NCBI GenBank assembly: GCA_020746105.1
Contig: CM036618.1
Coordinates: 125,912,191 to 125,976,190, forward strand
From: Trogon surrucura
Taxonomy: Eukaryota; Chordata; Aves; Trogoniformes; Trogonidae
DNA: 64,000 nt
Direction of reading: 5' to 3'
Under the pieces are notes generated by a model. That model did not search any database. It was not told where the DNA came from and was given only the letters and a program-made list of their open reading frames with translations. The position numbers were made by a program, and so were the translations under genes. The stretch's first letter is position 1; each line of letters starts with the position of its first letter. Shown here in pieces: positions 1 to 14,070 of the stretch.

Positions 1-3000
1 CCTTCTCCTTAGTAAATATTTTTCTCTCACAACCTGTCTCACGTTATAATGACTGCATGGCTGCATTTTGTGTGTGAGATGGATGGCCCATGGCTGCGAA
101 AGCCCTGCTTGCTACGGAGGGGGGTTTCATTTAGTAAATGAATTCTAATTGCAGGTGTCTTCCTTGCAAAGCTTCTTGGATGCAAACCTTGGTAGATTGA
201 AACCATTTTGTGATTTTAATCAAAAGACAAACCTAACCTAAAGTTTAACAATTCCCCAAAATATGAGATTACCTACTTCAGAAAGTAGACAAAGGAAAAA
301 ACCACAAGACTTGCAAAGGAGCATTGCACGCTGTTTTCAGGACCACACTGTTTCAAGACCTCATCAAGCTTTGTTTCATACTGGTTTGTACCTTGTGGTA
401 GATTGACAGAGAGATCAGCGGAGCCTTTCCACAGCTACATTGATCAAGCGTGCAGAATAGGAGTTTTGGTGTCTTGTATTTGAGTTGAACATTTCCAGCA
501 GGTTACTTCCATCCACTTAGTTTCCACATAATCATCTGTGAGACTTCTGCTCTTCTGCCTTGCTTTGTCTGGAATTGGCCAACCAGTAAAAAAGATATAA
601 ACTTATGGATGAACAAGAGAGTAAAAAAGAGTTTTCTTTAGAGAAAAAGTGACTAAGATAAACGCGCCCTATGACTTCTTTGTCCTCTTGTTTCAGTGTC
701 TGCAGAAAACACTCAGGTCATGTTATCAATTTGTTTTCAACATGAAGACTTGTAGGGTTGTTTTTTTTTCTTGTGAAAAATGCCATCTTAGATTCAAAAT
801 CTTCTGGAGCATGATTTCAAAGAAAACACAAAAGATGTTACAAAATGTTTGAGCTCATTATTAATACTAAAATCGGTGTCATGCTGGTACCAGTGGCCAC
901 AAACTTGCTCAGCTAAGAGGTAAGTTTTATTTCTGTTTCTGTTCATGTCTTAGTGCTATCGAGTCTGGAATTGTTCATGTCAGTGTCAGCTGAAATCACG
1001 TGCAGTTTTGATCGGATGAATAGTAATATGTTGGGAACTGGCTTAAAACAAAAACCTGCCCAAGAAAGCAAACATAATACAAAAAAAGGACAAAAAGTAA
1101 AGACGAACAGAATGTGATTTTCTTTTTTTCTTGGCAAACCAGTTGTACTGAGATTTCCGCGTGATTAACTTTAAATATAGAGGGGTTTATAGGCTTGCCT
1201 TTATGTTTTCATTCCAGCACCTATGAAAACCACATGGGCAAAGGAAAATATAATAAATATGAAGTTGAGGTTTCTTTTACTCAGTACCAGAATGCTGTAC
1301 TTAGTCACAAGTCCAGATGAATCCATTATGGAAAATTTCCTAATATTTTTTGGTTTTCTGCAGTTCTGCTGATGTTCTCATTGAAGCTTGCCCCTGATTT
1401 TTGTGCAATATGTTCTTTGCCTAAGGAGCTTTCGGTTCACAAGAGTTTTCTAGACTGACCTTATTGCTGTCCTTGCCATAACGCGCGTCTCTCGTAGAAG
1501 AGCCTGCTGCTCTGATAATGCCATTAAGCAGAGCTCTGGGCTCAGTAAGCGCAAGTCTCTTTTGCAGTGAGGTAACTTTGTGGAAACTTCATCTACACAA
1601 AGTCTTCAAAATTTAACCCATGCAGAACATTTATCCGTTCCCGAATGCAACTGTTTTCTTTCAAGAAATAATGACTAATAATAGCAATGTGTACCAGTGA
1701 TCTCTGCTGGACTTTGGGAAATATTATTTTGGGGGGACGACAAATTCTTGGCAAGTTGTCTGGTTTGTGAAGAACACAGGTGCTTTAAACCATGTCACAC
1801 AAGTGTACACCTATAGCGCCAAGGCCCATGTTGAAAATAAGAGCAAATAACTCTCTAATAAACACCTCTAGTCATGTTCTTAAGTAAAGGTCTCTTTCAA
1901 CTTCATGTGGCTTTTCACCTACAATGCCCATTTTTTCTAATTAAAAAAAAAAAAAAAAGAATTCTTGCAATCAAATCGAGACCTTCAATAAAAAAAAAAA
2001 ATTACCATGGCATTCGTAACTGCCAGTGAGTTGAAAAATAAGTTTGCAAACAGGTCTGATTCGCTTATTCTTATTCTGGAAGTCTGGCTATTACAGATGT
2101 TTCAGAATTTTCCACTGGGAGTCTCTGATCAGCAGAATGAAATGATCAATTGATCTAATTTAGCATTTAAACTGAACTGAATCAAATTGTCTATTATGTC
2201 CTTGTTCACGGGTTTTCAAAACCTGGTCTCTCAGAAAAGGGGAGGAAGATACTTACAATAAGAGGTGAATGCAACACAGCAGACCAGTTTCATGCCATTT
2301 AACATCACAATACTGAAGAGTCACTACTAATAAGAAATTCAATTTATAAATCCATTAAAACAACAAAACAGCCTGATTTGTTATATAAAAAGTAATGTTT
2401 TTGTCCTAGAAGAAAATACGTTTGTTTCAACACAAAAGACAGAGTTGTTCCTGTGATTTCTGTCCCTCTCTGCTTATACAACACACAAGATTTGTAAATA
2501 TGCTTACTTGCAGCAGCTTTCCGGAAATGGTTTCTGCCCTCGGCTGTTCTCATGAAAACCTGCTTAAAGCAAGAATTGAACCAACATCTAACTGAAGGCA
2601 GAAGCCAACCCAGATGTGCTCAAGCAAAGAGACTTGGGGGCTCAGCAGGAATTCAAGCAAAAATAGGAACAAGTAGCAAAGAAGGGACCTCACGCTGCCG
2701 CAGGATTTGTGCTCCCCACTTGCCTTGCTCAAAGCCAAAGAGGTTTTGCCCCATTTGAGCAGCCACAGACACAGGTATCCTGCAGATACCTCCTTGCCAT
2801 GCTTCATTTATGGTCCCTAACATCCCAAGCAGGACACTGAAATGTTTCGATACTAATAGCACAACTGTTCAGAGTCAACTACAGTTGCAAATTTTGACTG
2901 CAGCAATTCCAGATTCAAAGCATCACAGTAGAGATTTTGAAAGCAAATATCAAAAACATAGATAATTTAAAATGTCTTTCAGCAGAAATCTTTGAGCCTT

Positions 3001-6000
3001 GCAAACCAAATTACAGGAATGAATGATGCAGATATTTGCTAGGGTAATTATTCTTAATTAGATTTTGACACAATCTTTGAGAGACAGGCATTTGAGTCTC
3101 ATAAAGAGATGTTCTTGTATCAAAATTCACAAAAAATGGCAGCTATTTTGTTGAAAAAAAACAAATGCAGCTGTGTAGTGCTATGATTCCACACAAGTAA
3201 GAGACATGGAGTCCTGAAGCCTCCTGTGGCCCCCAAGGGGAGCAGGCCCACTGCAGTCTTACAGACTCCTCCTTCCATCCCCTCTGATAAATACCTTATG
3301 GATAGTTCAGAGTCAAATTCCAATTTGTTTCACAACCCTGTTTCCTGCTCTCGCCTCCCTCAACAGGCTTTATCACATTAAAAATGGTAGTAATCCCTAG
3401 CACCTGCAATAAACCAAACCAAGGACAAAAAGAAGTAATGAGCTACTCCAGGTGTGTGCCATGTCTCGCTGCCTGCCCCACAGCCTGTAAGCTGTATGCG
3501 AGAAGGGCCATTTCCACCTTTTCTTGTAGAAAAAAACACCATTACCATATAACAAAAAGCCAGCAGGTACTCATTTCTTAGACGTGGACTGGACAGAGAA
3601 ATCAGAGAAAGAAAAGGTAGATTATCTTTCAGAAAATGAGCAGAGAGGAAGGTTCCAGCTTTCCTTCATCCCTCCTGGATGGTGAGGAGGAATTTACCAC
3701 TTTTTATTCTAAATAGAACCACAATTTTATGGAAACTAAAAATAGCTTTGACTCATTCTTTGCTCTTTACAAGAGCATATTCTAATTTCCAGCTTCCTTC
3801 CTTTATGCCTTTTGCTTGAATAAATTGCACAGAGCGGTAGGTTCAGTGTATTATATAGAAATGCTTTCCCTTCTTCACAAAGATCCCTCCCCAGGGAGCA
3901 CAGCCTCCTCAACTTTTTTGGTTTTGAATAGCTGAGCTCCACATTAGCATCCCCTTGACTGGAGTGTGGACTGGGGCGCTGCTCTGCTGGTTCTCACTTT
4001 CTTTCATCTGCCTCCTGAACAGCCTTTGGTAATCCTTCCATTTGAAACTTCCTTTACAAGTGGTTGAATGTCCCTTGAACGCATTTACACGTTCTGAGCA
4101 AGATTAGCACTGAGGAATCACTTTTTCTCTCTTTTCTCCTGCCTCCTCGAGTCTTAAATACATGTCACTGTTGTTTTATTTCTGAGTCTAGCAACGGTGT
4201 CCATCAGCTTCCTTCCATTTTCTGCACTAAGGAGCTGATAGGTACCTCATAAAACAGCAGTTGTGCCATGATTTTTATTCCTCCTGTTTCAGACTGGAGA
4301 TGGCTGCCTTCCTGAGCCATCTTCAGGCCTCCACCCTGCAGCAGGTGCAAATATCCTGCTTGCAGGAAGCATCTGGAAAATAAAACATGACCTATGCACA
4401 TACACTTAGACCCTGAAATAACAGAGAGTAATCTTGGCATGTCCTGCAGCAAGACAGGAGAAATTTTATCTCCTGCAATTAAACTGGTGTTTGGCCTAAA
4501 AAAAACCTGTAGTATATGACTTCCCTGGATTACTTCAGTGTAAAACACTTTCTTATTTTCTCTCTAATTCCTCAGTTGCATCTAGACCCTTGCTGGAAGA
4601 CAACCATTTACATGTTTCGTTCTGCAGATGACATAATCTCCAAGAATTTTTAACTCATTTCAGCTCATGCTTGTATTTTTGTTTTCTAATTTGGTTTTCT
4701 ATTTTTGTTGCTGCTACACTAACACATTAGGAATCAAATTTTCAAGGGTAAGGAGTGAAGGGGACAGATTCAGGTGTGTGCATTTCCTCAAATTTCCACA
4801 TTCCACATGAGGAGGTCCACTAAATACACACATACATTTATCAATAATCCTATTTTCATTCGCTTGCATTCTCAGTGCAGTATTTCCATCCTATCCCCAT
4901 AGCATACAAAAGGCTCAATTCTAATTTAAGTACCACCAAGCAACAGCTGAATGTTTATGCACAGGCTTCAAGGAGGTTTAAAATAAGACAAAACAAACTC
5001 ACTCTTCTCTGACAGTAAACACAGAAACAATAAATTGTCTTAACACAGACCAGTGGTCATGGCCAGTGGAAAATAATGAGCATCCCTGTCTGGGTTTGAG
5101 GGATTCCCTAGGGATGCTATGTAACCAGCAAACACTTTTTTGTTTAACCAAGAAAAATCAAGCAGCAGCCCTGTCAGCCTTTCTGTAGAATAAATGAAAC
5201 AGAAAAACTGAAATAGCAATTATCAGTAGACCCATGAATTATTTAAATAGCTGAATGTTGGCAGGTTCCCCATTCACTGAAGTGGACTGTTCTGAAGGCA
5301 TTAACTACCATAGCTGCTCCTGCATGTCACACGTAGGAAGAGGAACAAGACGGAATCAACCTAAACTGCACCCTATGCTAATGCAAATGCAATCTGTTCC
5401 CCAAATCTGACGTCCTTGATGGTTGCAGCTGGAAATCTGGCCCGTCATATTTAATGGGATTACACATCTGTGACCGAGAAGTCTCCCTGCTATGTCTCAG
5501 TGCTAGTCAGGAAAAATGACAGACTGAATGGAGGGCTAGAAGAACTAAGACTAATTATTGGGTCTGATCTCTGAAACTCTGAAATTAAACTGTTTAGCAC
5601 CACACTGTCAGAAACCCCTTCTGACGGGTAAATCTGCTGGAGTCATGGCAAGTTCACTAAAAGAGAGCAGCTTGAGAGCAGAGCAGTATCTTGAGTGAAA
5701 GGGGCTTGGAAGGAGCTTCATGCTGCTCATTTATAAAGACCATTACAGAGTCAGTCCCTTCAACTGGGAGCACTGCTGAAGTGGGGGCAGCATGAGCCTG
5801 AACAGGATACCTGCCAGCACAAGCCTGTCCCAGGAACAACACACTCTTCTTACAAAGTTTAGTCACTGCTTTATTCCAATGGGTTTCGGATGCAAAAAAC
5901 CCCCACCCAAGCCCCACAACACTTTCCACCTTTGTCATCATGAAAACGGAGATTCCGAGTGCAACAGATTCAGAGTTAATAAATTGATATAGGACCTTCA

Positions 6001-9000
6001 ACATGGTGTAGGACAAGCATAGCTGCAAGCACACATTTAGGCATGAGCTTTGCCTCATTTGCGCATCCCAAAACTTAGTGCTGTGCCTTGCTGACTGTGC
6101 TGGCAAAACTGTGGCATGGCACACGATGCCAGCAGCTGCTTTTTGCTGCAGGATTGGCAGTTCAAAGGCGTAAGGCACTATTTCTGCACTACCCTGATTT
6201 GGGGTTGTGATGGATTATATTACGTTTGCAGATAGATATTCAACAGGGCAGGGTGACAACATTTGATCTTGCACAATTCCATAGCAGAAACTAATGAGAT
6301 ACTTAAGAAAGAAGATGAAAAAGAAGAAAGAGGAGGAGATAAAAGAGAGAAATGCGTTGTTTCTTAAAAAACCCCAACAAACAATAAGCAGAAGAACTAG
6401 AAGTAAAAGAAAGAACATTTTTCCAAAAGCTTTCGGCTTTTTTGTACCTGAGGTATATCTGCTGGTGTTTGTTGTCTCCCCTGAGTTTTCTTACCCTTCT
6501 CACTAACTCTGCATTATCAATTCCTCTAACTGCAAAAAAACCAACAAAAAAAAAAAGAGTACATGAAATCCAATTTCTCCTTTTAGTCCATTTCCCTGGT
6601 ATACTTCTGCAGACTGTATTATTTACCATTAAACAATTTTATATTCAACACTTCGGGACACATTTTCTTCACTAATAGTTTTGTTTGTCATGCTACGATA
6701 CAGCTGCTGACTTTAAAGCAGAGGAAATTTTAAAAGCAGTCAGCAGAAATGTCACCAGGTGTAAGTAACTCCTCCATAATAAATACAGAAAAGTTTATTC
6801 AATTGTCAAAGCTCTGGTAGAATCAGGGTGGCAGCTAAGGGTTGCCCTCTCCATGTAATGCAGGAACATGGGAACACGCAGCAGCCAGTGGAAAGTGAAG
6901 GGAGTACATGTCACACTGCTAATCTGTTACCCAATTGCACCTGCTACAGAGAGGGGGAAGAAAGGGCTCTGTTGGTTTTTCATATGTTCTGAAGCCATTG
7001 TTGATCAGGGAAGAAAAAGACACCATGACATTTTTCAGGTGTGTTTCTTATGGTTAAACGTTCCAGTTAATTATGTCATATAATAACATTTTAATAACTT
7101 TGCAAATGCATCTCTCATACTCTTGTTCTGCCTTTAGTAACCTTCTCTCAGGCTGACTTTCAGATGTAAAGTCTGGTGCAGTTTTAGGTCCCAGAGGACC
7201 AGAATGGTAACACTATCGTAAAGAAGAAGAGTAGAAAGAGATTCTACAAGGTCAGTTACTCTCTTCCCTTCCTCAAGGCAGGATCAGCTTTGCTAAATCA
7301 ATCCTGACACTATTTGTCTAAAGTGTTCTGAAAAAATCAAACAGCAGATCTTATAGTTGCAATGCCAGAGTCTTACCTTTTATAGTTCTCCCGTGAATAA
7401 TTTTCCCAACTACTCACTGCGTGCAGCCAGAGCACAGCTGACCAGGACAGCAGCGGACCCCCTTGCAGCAGTAATTTTCAGCTGTTTCAGACTTCAAAGC
7501 AGGATAACCACATGGTTCCACTAAGCACAGGTTAGAAACAAGGCTAGACATTTAGGACTTACAATTTGCGTTCTGTAATTCTGTTCCCATACTCTTAGAA
7601 TGATTTTATCGTTTCTCTGCTAAACACGGAAATGCTTAATCCTTGTGTGAAACTTCTTCTGATATTCCATTTATTTTGGTCTCCCACAGCTAAAAGGCCA
7701 CAGCAAATGAAAATCCCCCAGAATACACTGAATGGAAGGCTACCAAATTTAAACCAGCCTCCATCCTACAAACACTACACAAACCATAGGATTCATTTAA
7801 ATTACCCCCAGGCACATTCATACCACAAATGGTTTTGCTTCATGCAACACTTTTACACTACAACAAAATGTTTTCACGTTGCAAAGCTGAAGGCAGGGGC
7901 TGACACGCTGGAGCTGGAGAGTGAGAAGAGCATGTGCCGTTCTGTCCTCTTTCTCATCTCTTGGTTTTTCTACCACAGCAACTAACTGGAAAGAACTGAA
8001 AAACTCATTTATCCACCACACCAAAGCAATGGCTCCTACCAGCAGCTGCACACATAGAAGGCTTTCATAGATCCTTAAATCCCAAGAAAACTTAAAGCAA
8101 TAGTAAAAATAAACAAAAAGGGCTCAAGTAAAGTAGTATTTTCCATTGCTGTGTTTTGACATTAATAACTATAGGTCTTCAAGGCTTGAAAGAAGTGTGG
8201 TGTTGAAATTGCACTTAAAAATCACCCAAAACACACTCAGAGGTGATAGGGAGGTTAACTGTTAAAGCAGTAAGAAAAAAAGCTGATGAAAAATGAAAAA
8301 TTCAACCAGCTGTTGATAAAACGAATCAGTTACATTATATCCATGGACTGAGAAAACTTGTGTACTTTTGAAAGAAATCATATTGTTCAGACATTCGTGG
8401 ACTATTTTGATGCTTTCCCTCGTCCTTTTTTCAAAGTGACTTTGAACTGACGCCTGCCACAGAACAGGGTCAAATACACTCCTTTGCTCAACAGGAGGAA
8501 AAAGTAAGTACCAAACAGATTTTTGCTCCGAAGTGCTTACGCATTAAGCTCTTCAGTCACTTGGATATTCATGAATATGTTATCCCACTCTTCTGTAACA
8601 GTATCTGCTAAATTATCCTGCCTGTCCCTGTAAGGGATAGAGCTTGGACAAAGGCCAGCCACCAGCTGAGAGCTCTCCTAGCCAAGTAAACTGATTTTCC
8701 TCCAAGACTTTTGGGCTCCTTCAAGCAAAAAGAAGCCATATTTCATGTCCTTTTTGCTCAGAGGTCTTAGAGCAAAAATCTCAGATCTGGACTAAAGGAC
8801 ACAAAGTATCACCCAGGGACTATCGGTCACCTACAAAGCTTTTGGATATGGCCTAAGTCTGGGTCATCTGGACAGCACAAGCCACTCACCTCAACAGTGT
8901 TACTGTCTTCTGCAGCTGGGTTGTGGTATGTTGTCCAGTTGCTATGGGGACCAGAAATATCAACCAGAAAACCAGAAAATCCCCCTGTTCCTCTAAAACA

Positions 9001-12000
9001 CAGTCAAAATCCAAAGAGTAGCATATTACATGGCAACAAGTCAGGAGCAAGGTGAGTCCCTGTATATACATCTCCTCGTGCTGAAGATGAACTCTGCTAT
9101 ACAGCTCCTATGTCTGTTGCCCCAGCTGCTATCGAACCCACTGTAAGCAGCATTTTGGGAATGTTGTCTAGAGCACACCTTTTCTCCTGGAGCTGAAAGC
9201 TTGTGTAGACAGTAATGCTGTCTGGTACTACTGGCAGCCGATGAAGGATCAGCTGTGAAGGATCTCACTCACTTCTGAAATACAAATGCATTGCTCTGAC
9301 TGCTTGTTCACTGTAGGTATTTCTAAGGTACAGAGCTTGGAGGCTTTTATTTTCCCTTCTGTCATACAGCTGTTCCTCAGTTCATAAACAGTTCTGGAAA
9401 TCCATAAAAATTAGTAGCCTTGTAAAAAAGTAAACTGAAGATATTTGTTGCACCATGGTAAGCTATAACATATTACTCTGGCGCATCATTGCCTCAAGCG
9501 AAAATAACTAGGGAAGATTTATCGTGTACCCTCAAGAGCAGTGAAGGAGATAAAATCTGAAGTCAAAGGTTTTCCACTGAAAATACTCACGTTTCTGTCT
9601 TTGTCCAGATAGCTCTTATGATTTCGCCTGAGTTTTGCCAGAAGGGAAGCATAATAAAGACAACAGCTTTCACACCCTAGAAATCTCACATTTTTGGTAT
9701 AAGGACATATTACACACCAGCACTTCGATACAAACTGTAGGGAGCTCATTCATTCCATTCGTGCTATGGCTGTCAGTCCCATGTTTGTAACCGCTCCTTG
9801 CCCTGGCCAGGAAGGGACTCCATTCCCCAGGCTTTCAGCAAACTCCTTGCCCCAGCACAGCCCTTGGCTCAGTGACACCAAACAGGCAGCAGACAAGAAG
9901 CAGCCCTGCAGTGGTCCTGTTATTTTTGCCATTTCAAAAGGTGTTGCATGCCTAGTCCAAGTATTGCTCAAACATCGGAGTAATCATTTTAGTCCTGATA
10001 TTTCACATACAGCTCTTCTTAAAAAAAAATTGCTGTGAAAAAAACAAAACAAAACAACCCTTCCTATAGTCTTAATGTCTTTTTAATGGAAATCAATGCT
10101 AAACACATAACGTTTTAGCAGAAATATATCTGCAGTGTAAGAAAGGAACTAACCTCTGCAAACTGTGGTCAGATTCTAAATGGTTGTATTTAAAAAAACT
10201 AAGCAGTTTTGTTTTCATTACAATTATTACTGCCAATGTTATTAGGGCAATCTCTGTGCCTTCCCTGACTTTCCTCTAGATTTCCAGAAATGGAACAAAT
10301 ATATATTCTAGCGAATCACAGCATTTCTGTGGAGCTTTCTTCACTTTATTCTGAGTTCTGTCCGAGAACGCCATCTCATTTAAGGCAGAAAGAAGAATAA
10401 GCTATGATCTAATTTACTGCACTTTGAACACTGCCAAGTTCTGAATCCAAGATTTTGGTTTAGTCTACGCTAAAACCCAGCTGTGAAATCTAGGATTGCA
10501 TTTGGGCTTAAATGTAAATTATCTATAGGGAGAGAGAGGGGAAGGTCATTTAATTTCAGTATTTTATCTTGGATTCCCTATCCCGTCAGCTGGAACAGCA
10601 ACCTGCTAGGTGTGATCAAAATCTCGTTTGGAAGCACTCAGATAAGAACAATCTATAACTGTTTACGTTACAGACTTAAAATATGATAAAGTATATTCTA
10701 CCATAACTCTCTGTGGCTTAATATAAGCTCTAATATTTCCAATAATAAATCCAATCCCTCTGATTTTGCTTTGCCAGGGATAGTTTCAAGTGCTCCAGGT
10801 CAGACAGTGTAAGTGACTTCAGTAATTCCTGAACTCTGACAAGTCCCTCAGAAGTAGCATGGGCAATGGTCAGGGAGAGTTTGGGACCCACACGTGGGCT
10901 CTGCCCTTGCACAAGTGCTGGGGAGAGCTGGTCATGATTTGCTCACGTGTAAGTCAGTGCATCAGCGTCCCAGGACACACCCACAAAATACAGTTTCATA
11001 CAGACACAATACTTCCAGCTTTTCTATACAAGAGCCAGGCTGATTCTTTACCCCTTCAAATTTACATGTCTGTCCATGGTGGGCATTAGGGAGAGAAGTA
11101 ATTTAGAAGGGTGAGGAATGAAGATATTTTCTCAACCACAGAAGGGAAAAAAATCCACCATAAAGGATGGACATCATGCTTCAAATACCCGGTGAGCAAA
11201 AGCTTGTACAGATAGTCCTGCTTATCCCTCCTGTGCAGGCACACAGCTCCACTTAGAAACTAACCACTGGCCTTGGACAGGCCATGAATTGAACTTCTTT
11301 GAAGCCCTATTCTCCTTGGTGACCCGGAACAGACCCAGGCAGCAAGTGGAAGAGTATACTAACAGCACCACTGAGTTCATCCTCTGTGATTTTTTAACTT
11401 TGTTTTACCTCTTCTGTTTTCAAAAGCCTTTATCAGAAAAGCTTGATAGCAATTAGTATGAAAATATGAAAATACAAGGACAAAAACAAGCAGATTGTTG
11501 GTGCAGAGTAACACCACCTGCTGCCTGCAGAATCTCTCCTAACGAGAAGATGCAGCAGGAGATGAATTTGTGATGCTCCATCACTGTGTAGCAGTTAAGT
11601 TCAATTGCCAAAGTGCACAATCAAGTAAACAAAACTGCAGTGCAATCACTTGGTGAACAACACAACTCCAACCTTTCTTCCCACACTGGGGCACTACTGC
11701 AGCTGTTCTCAGTCACCTGCCGATCCCTAGATCAAAGTGATGACAGTTGAAATCTATTGCAAACACTCAGCTATTAACAAGATGCTTCCCAATAGCAAGG
11801 TCACAAAGAGCTGGATACTACCAATACAGTACATCTCCAATCTTTCTTCTAAAATAAAAGGTTGCTAATAACAGCAGCAAAGTGCTGTGAATTTTGTCTG
11901 TCTGAGAGCAAGAGACACTGCCAGTGTAGTGCACCCAAGAGAGATGAAAAGGAAAAAAAATTACTTAACACAAACGGTCTAAAATCAGTGAACCAGATCT

Positions 12001-13779
12001 GCAGATAGCGGATGTGGACAAGTTCGTTTCCACTCGCGTATTTCAATGCACTGTTACATGCTTGACGAGAGACGGGATGCACATGGGGTTGTCTCTGTTT
12101 TGGGAAACTAGTTGAGGATATAAAGAGAAAACAACATAGATCAAGTTCAGTCATGAATGAGTTCTGCAAAAGTACCTTTCGTCGTGGCTTTCTGTAAACT
12201 GAGCGGACAGGGATTGCATGTGGGAGTTGTGGCTGATGCTTGTCCCATGTGACGAGCCAGTCACCTCTGTGATGCCCCGGCCAGTGTCCCTCTCATGGAG
12301 GCAGCCCTGCGGAGCAGTGATGCAGGTCTTGCACCATGCTTCAGCCTCCTGGTTTGCATTTTCCAGGACGAATCTGCTCTGCTGCTGAATTTACCCAGAG
12401 CACTTCCTCCAACATGTGTGTTGCCACTTGTGTGGAGATAAAATGGTTTTGTGATGTGCTTTGTAAAATTAGGCTACATCATTGGGTGGCATTTGATCAC
12501 CTCTCACTTGGAAGCAACCACAGCTTTCACAGACTGTGGTCTATTCCCCAGCCTAGGAATCACCAGCTTTCTGTGCCTTTCTTAGGTAGAAAGTGCTGTT
12601 TCCATAATCACAGGAGTAACAAAACAGCAGGAGAAGCAGAGCATTTACACCTAAAATACAATACACTCTTTGCTCCCCAGCCTGGCCCTTCCCTCATGAC
12701 AGCAAGTTTCTAGTCCCCTCCAAGACCACCACTTCAAGGCCCACACACCTTGTGCAAGCACCACATCACTTCCTAAAACCCATCACACTGCCTGCCAGCA
12801 GCTCTGGAGGGTTAAAATCAATTTACAAAATGTGCTATTTTGTATGTAGTGCCCTAAAGCACTTACCAGGTCAGATATTCTCCTACTTTGTACATGGAGG
12901 AAGTTCACTCTCCCCACCTGAAGACTAGAAAAATACCCAAATCACTTCTAATCTTATTTTTCTATTGCATTGTTTGTATCTACCTGAGCACACACATTCA
13001 TTTAAATCCAGGCTGATGGCACCGGTTTGCTTTAAAGAGAAGTTTTATAAAATGTCTTAAAAAATGACCATCTGAACTGTGAGAAAAAAATTGGCAGTGA
13101 TACAGAAAGCTTGGCAGAGCACATTTTCACTCCTCACAGCTGGAAATTGGGTGTGCTGCTAGTCCCGAATCCACTGGGAGCGCAGGTCAGAACACTGTAA
13201 ATAGATCTCCCTGAGACATCCTCTTTTCACTTGCAAAGGGGGAACATTTCTGCTGAGAAATAGGAGTGACATAATCCAAACAGTCAGGAATAAGTAGCAT
13301 CCCTCTCCCACTGCCCTTTACAGACACAGATCCCAGCAGAAAGTTATTCACTTTCATAAAAGACCTCTCCCCTGACACAGCAAAGCACAGCACACGACCC
13401 TGGTACAGAGATCCCCCTTACGTACATACCGCGCTGGCACCTGCTGTTTGCAGTGCCCGAGTCCTGCAAACATGCTGATGACAGCAAGAGTCACGGCAGG
13501 GCAAACAGTGGGAGAACAGCAGCAGCAAGTGATCCAAAGCCAAAAGAGTTTCTCTGTGGGAAAATCTCTGCTTCCTTCAGTGCACGTTGGGTATTCCAAA
13601 ATGGAGTGTGCAGGTAACACCTTGGAATAATCCAACCAGTGCCTCCGCAGTACCTGCACTCTAAAAATGCAACTGACGAAAATATGTCTGACATTTTAAG
13701 AAGCGATCCATAGTAACAGGAAGGATTGAGGCAAACAAGTCTATTTTACACCTGCACTTGAATAAACATGCACAATTTT
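1..13779. other. Non-coding region, no supported gene
   Basis: I see no exon, RNA gene or recognisable mobile element that I can support here. Open frames are short, lie on both strands and lack splice signals or biased composition. The longest is a 173-codon minus-strand frame at 5,657-6,178, listed separately under findings. The stretch has short homopolymer runs (for example A-runs near 1,942-1,959 and 1,989-1,999) and is otherwise unique-looking, AT-leaning DNA typical of avian intergenic or intronic sequence. Old, diverged repeats could be missed by eye. Confidence 0.6.
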
Positions 13780-14070
13780 CACAGAATCACGGAAGTGCCC
13801 AGATTGGAAAAGACCTTTAAGACTGAGTTCAATCATTAACCTAACACTGACAAGTCCTCAACTAAACCACATCTCTAAGAGCTGTATCTACAGGACTCTT
13901 AAATATCTCCAAGGATGGAAACTTCACCTCTGCCCTGGGCAACCCATTTTGATGCCTGATAACCCTTTCAGCAAAAAAAAATCTTCCTAATATCCAATCT
14001 AAACTTCCCTTGGTGCAACTTGAGGCTATTTCTTCTTGTCCTATCACTTGTTACTTGGTTGAGCAGCTAT
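13780..14070 (-). mobile_element. CR1 LINE 3' fragment (antisense on + strand)
   Basis: The plus strand reads as the reverse complement of a CR1 3' end. It starts with CACAGAATCAC, continues with TTGGAAAAGACCTTTAAGA and a block ending in AAGTCCTCAACTAAACCA. It then has the TCCAAGGATGGAAACTTCACC segment, the CCTGATAACCCTTTCAGC segment, TCCTAATATCCAATCTAAAC and CTTGTCCTATCACTTGTTAC. These are in the order expected of the avian CR1 3' UTR, so the element's sense strand is minus and its 3' terminus lies at about 13,780. It is 5'-truncated, as most CR1 copies are, and moderately diverged. Subfamily was not resolved. A small minus-strand open frame inside it is a shadow. Confidence 0.9.
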
